From Tragulus kanchil (lineage: Eukaryota > Chordata > Mammalia > Artiodactyla > Tragulidae), in NCBI GenBank assembly GCA_022376925.1, contig JAIOJX010000032.1:115917979-115981978 (forward strand): DNA of 64,000 bases. The letters run 5' to 3'. The translations under genes and the position numbers were made by a program. Within the stretch, counting starts at the first letter, position 1. Each line of letters begins with the position of its first letter. The notes below the pieces were generated by a model. That model was not told where the DNA came from. It made no database searches and was given only the letters and a program-made list of their open reading frames with translations. Positions 63,785 to 64,000 of this stretch are shown piece after piece.

Positions 63785-64000
63785 GAGGTGTCCATTAAAG
63801 TATTTTTATAACAGCCAAAGATTGGCAACAACATCGTATCTAAGAACGGGAGCTTGGTCACCATAAATTATGAAATACTCTGTAGTCACTCTGCAGACAC
63901 TAAAAAGAATGGTGTAGAAATATACAAACCGGCAAGGAGAGATGTTCACAATCTACTGCTGAATGGAAGAAAGCCAATTACAAAGCATTATGATTCTAGT
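63785..64000 (+). mobile_element. L1-type 3' fragment, runs off the window
   Basis: Contains aacagccaaagattggcaac, cactaaaaagaatggtgtag and agagatgttcacaatctact, similar to an L1 3' region. Confidence 0.6.

Larger units (their letters stand above)
58209..64000 (+). other. TMEM53: TMEM53 intron 1 (partial)
   Basis: Sequence downstream of the TMEM53 exon 1 donor. It starts GC-rich and CpG-rich to about 58.5 kb, then holds MIR, L2, SINE and L1 pieces and one duplicated block (60269-62494). No second TMEM53 exon was recognised. The open frames here, including one of 180 codons from 62314, show no family resemblance. Confidence 0.65.

Overview
This window is nuclear DNA from a mammal, very probably a ruminant artiodactyl. 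It is dense with tRNA-derived artiodactyl SINEs (heads of the type cttccctggtggtccagtgg). It also carries BovB/RTE LINE tails and Bov-A/Bov-tA SINEs, which are typical of ruminants, plus L1, L2, MIR and MLT1 relics. There are no operons, ribosome binding sites, CRISPR arrays or other prokaryotic features.

Genes: two divergent genes share one CpG-rich promoter near 56.7 kb. ARMH1 (C1orf228, an armadillo-like helical protein) runs leftward on the minus strand. I recognise a non-coding first exon at about 56.65 kb and five coding exons at 37.1, 27.3, 24.5, 21.6 and 16.4 kb. Their splice phases fit together exactly and give about 241 codons from the start codon; the C-terminal exons were not found here. 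TMEM53 (an alpha/beta-hydrolase-like nuclear envelope protein, DUF829) runs rightward. Only its first coding exon (20 codons plus one base) is present, and everything after about 58.2 kb is its intron 1. The head-to-head arrangement matches what I remember of human 1p34.1.

The most striking property is structural. At 18 places a segment of about 1.03-1.18 kb is immediately followed by a near-identical head-to-tail copy. Junctions lie near 653, 4019, 11806, 18141, 20216, 22221, 25182, 28320, 30420, 33261, 36212, 39641, 42270, 46921, 53202, 55369, 57391 and 61385. My measured offsets sum to about 20 kb, nearly a third of the window. The pairs cut across exons, introns, repeats and the promoter without regard to content. 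Where copies differ, the damage usually sits at the end of the left copy or the start of the right copy, often as homopolymer or short indels. This fits overlapping contig ends laid end to end without merging better than any biological process. As a result, four of the six recognised ARMH1 exons and the promoter/TMEM53 exon 1 block appear twice (the fifth doubled ARMH1 exon, the first, lies in that block), and three exon copies are broken while their partners are intact.

Layout: 0-5.4 kb, an old L1 with nested SINEs and an MLT1 LTR; 5.4-16 kb, SINEs, L2, BovB and MIR in sequence downstream of the recognised exons; 16-37.4 kb, ARMH1 coding exons; 37.4-56.6 kb, the large ARMH1 intron 1, with conserved-looking non-repeat stretches and a long eroded L2; 56.6-58.5 kb, the doubled bidirectional promoter; 58.5-64 kb, TMEM53 intron 1.
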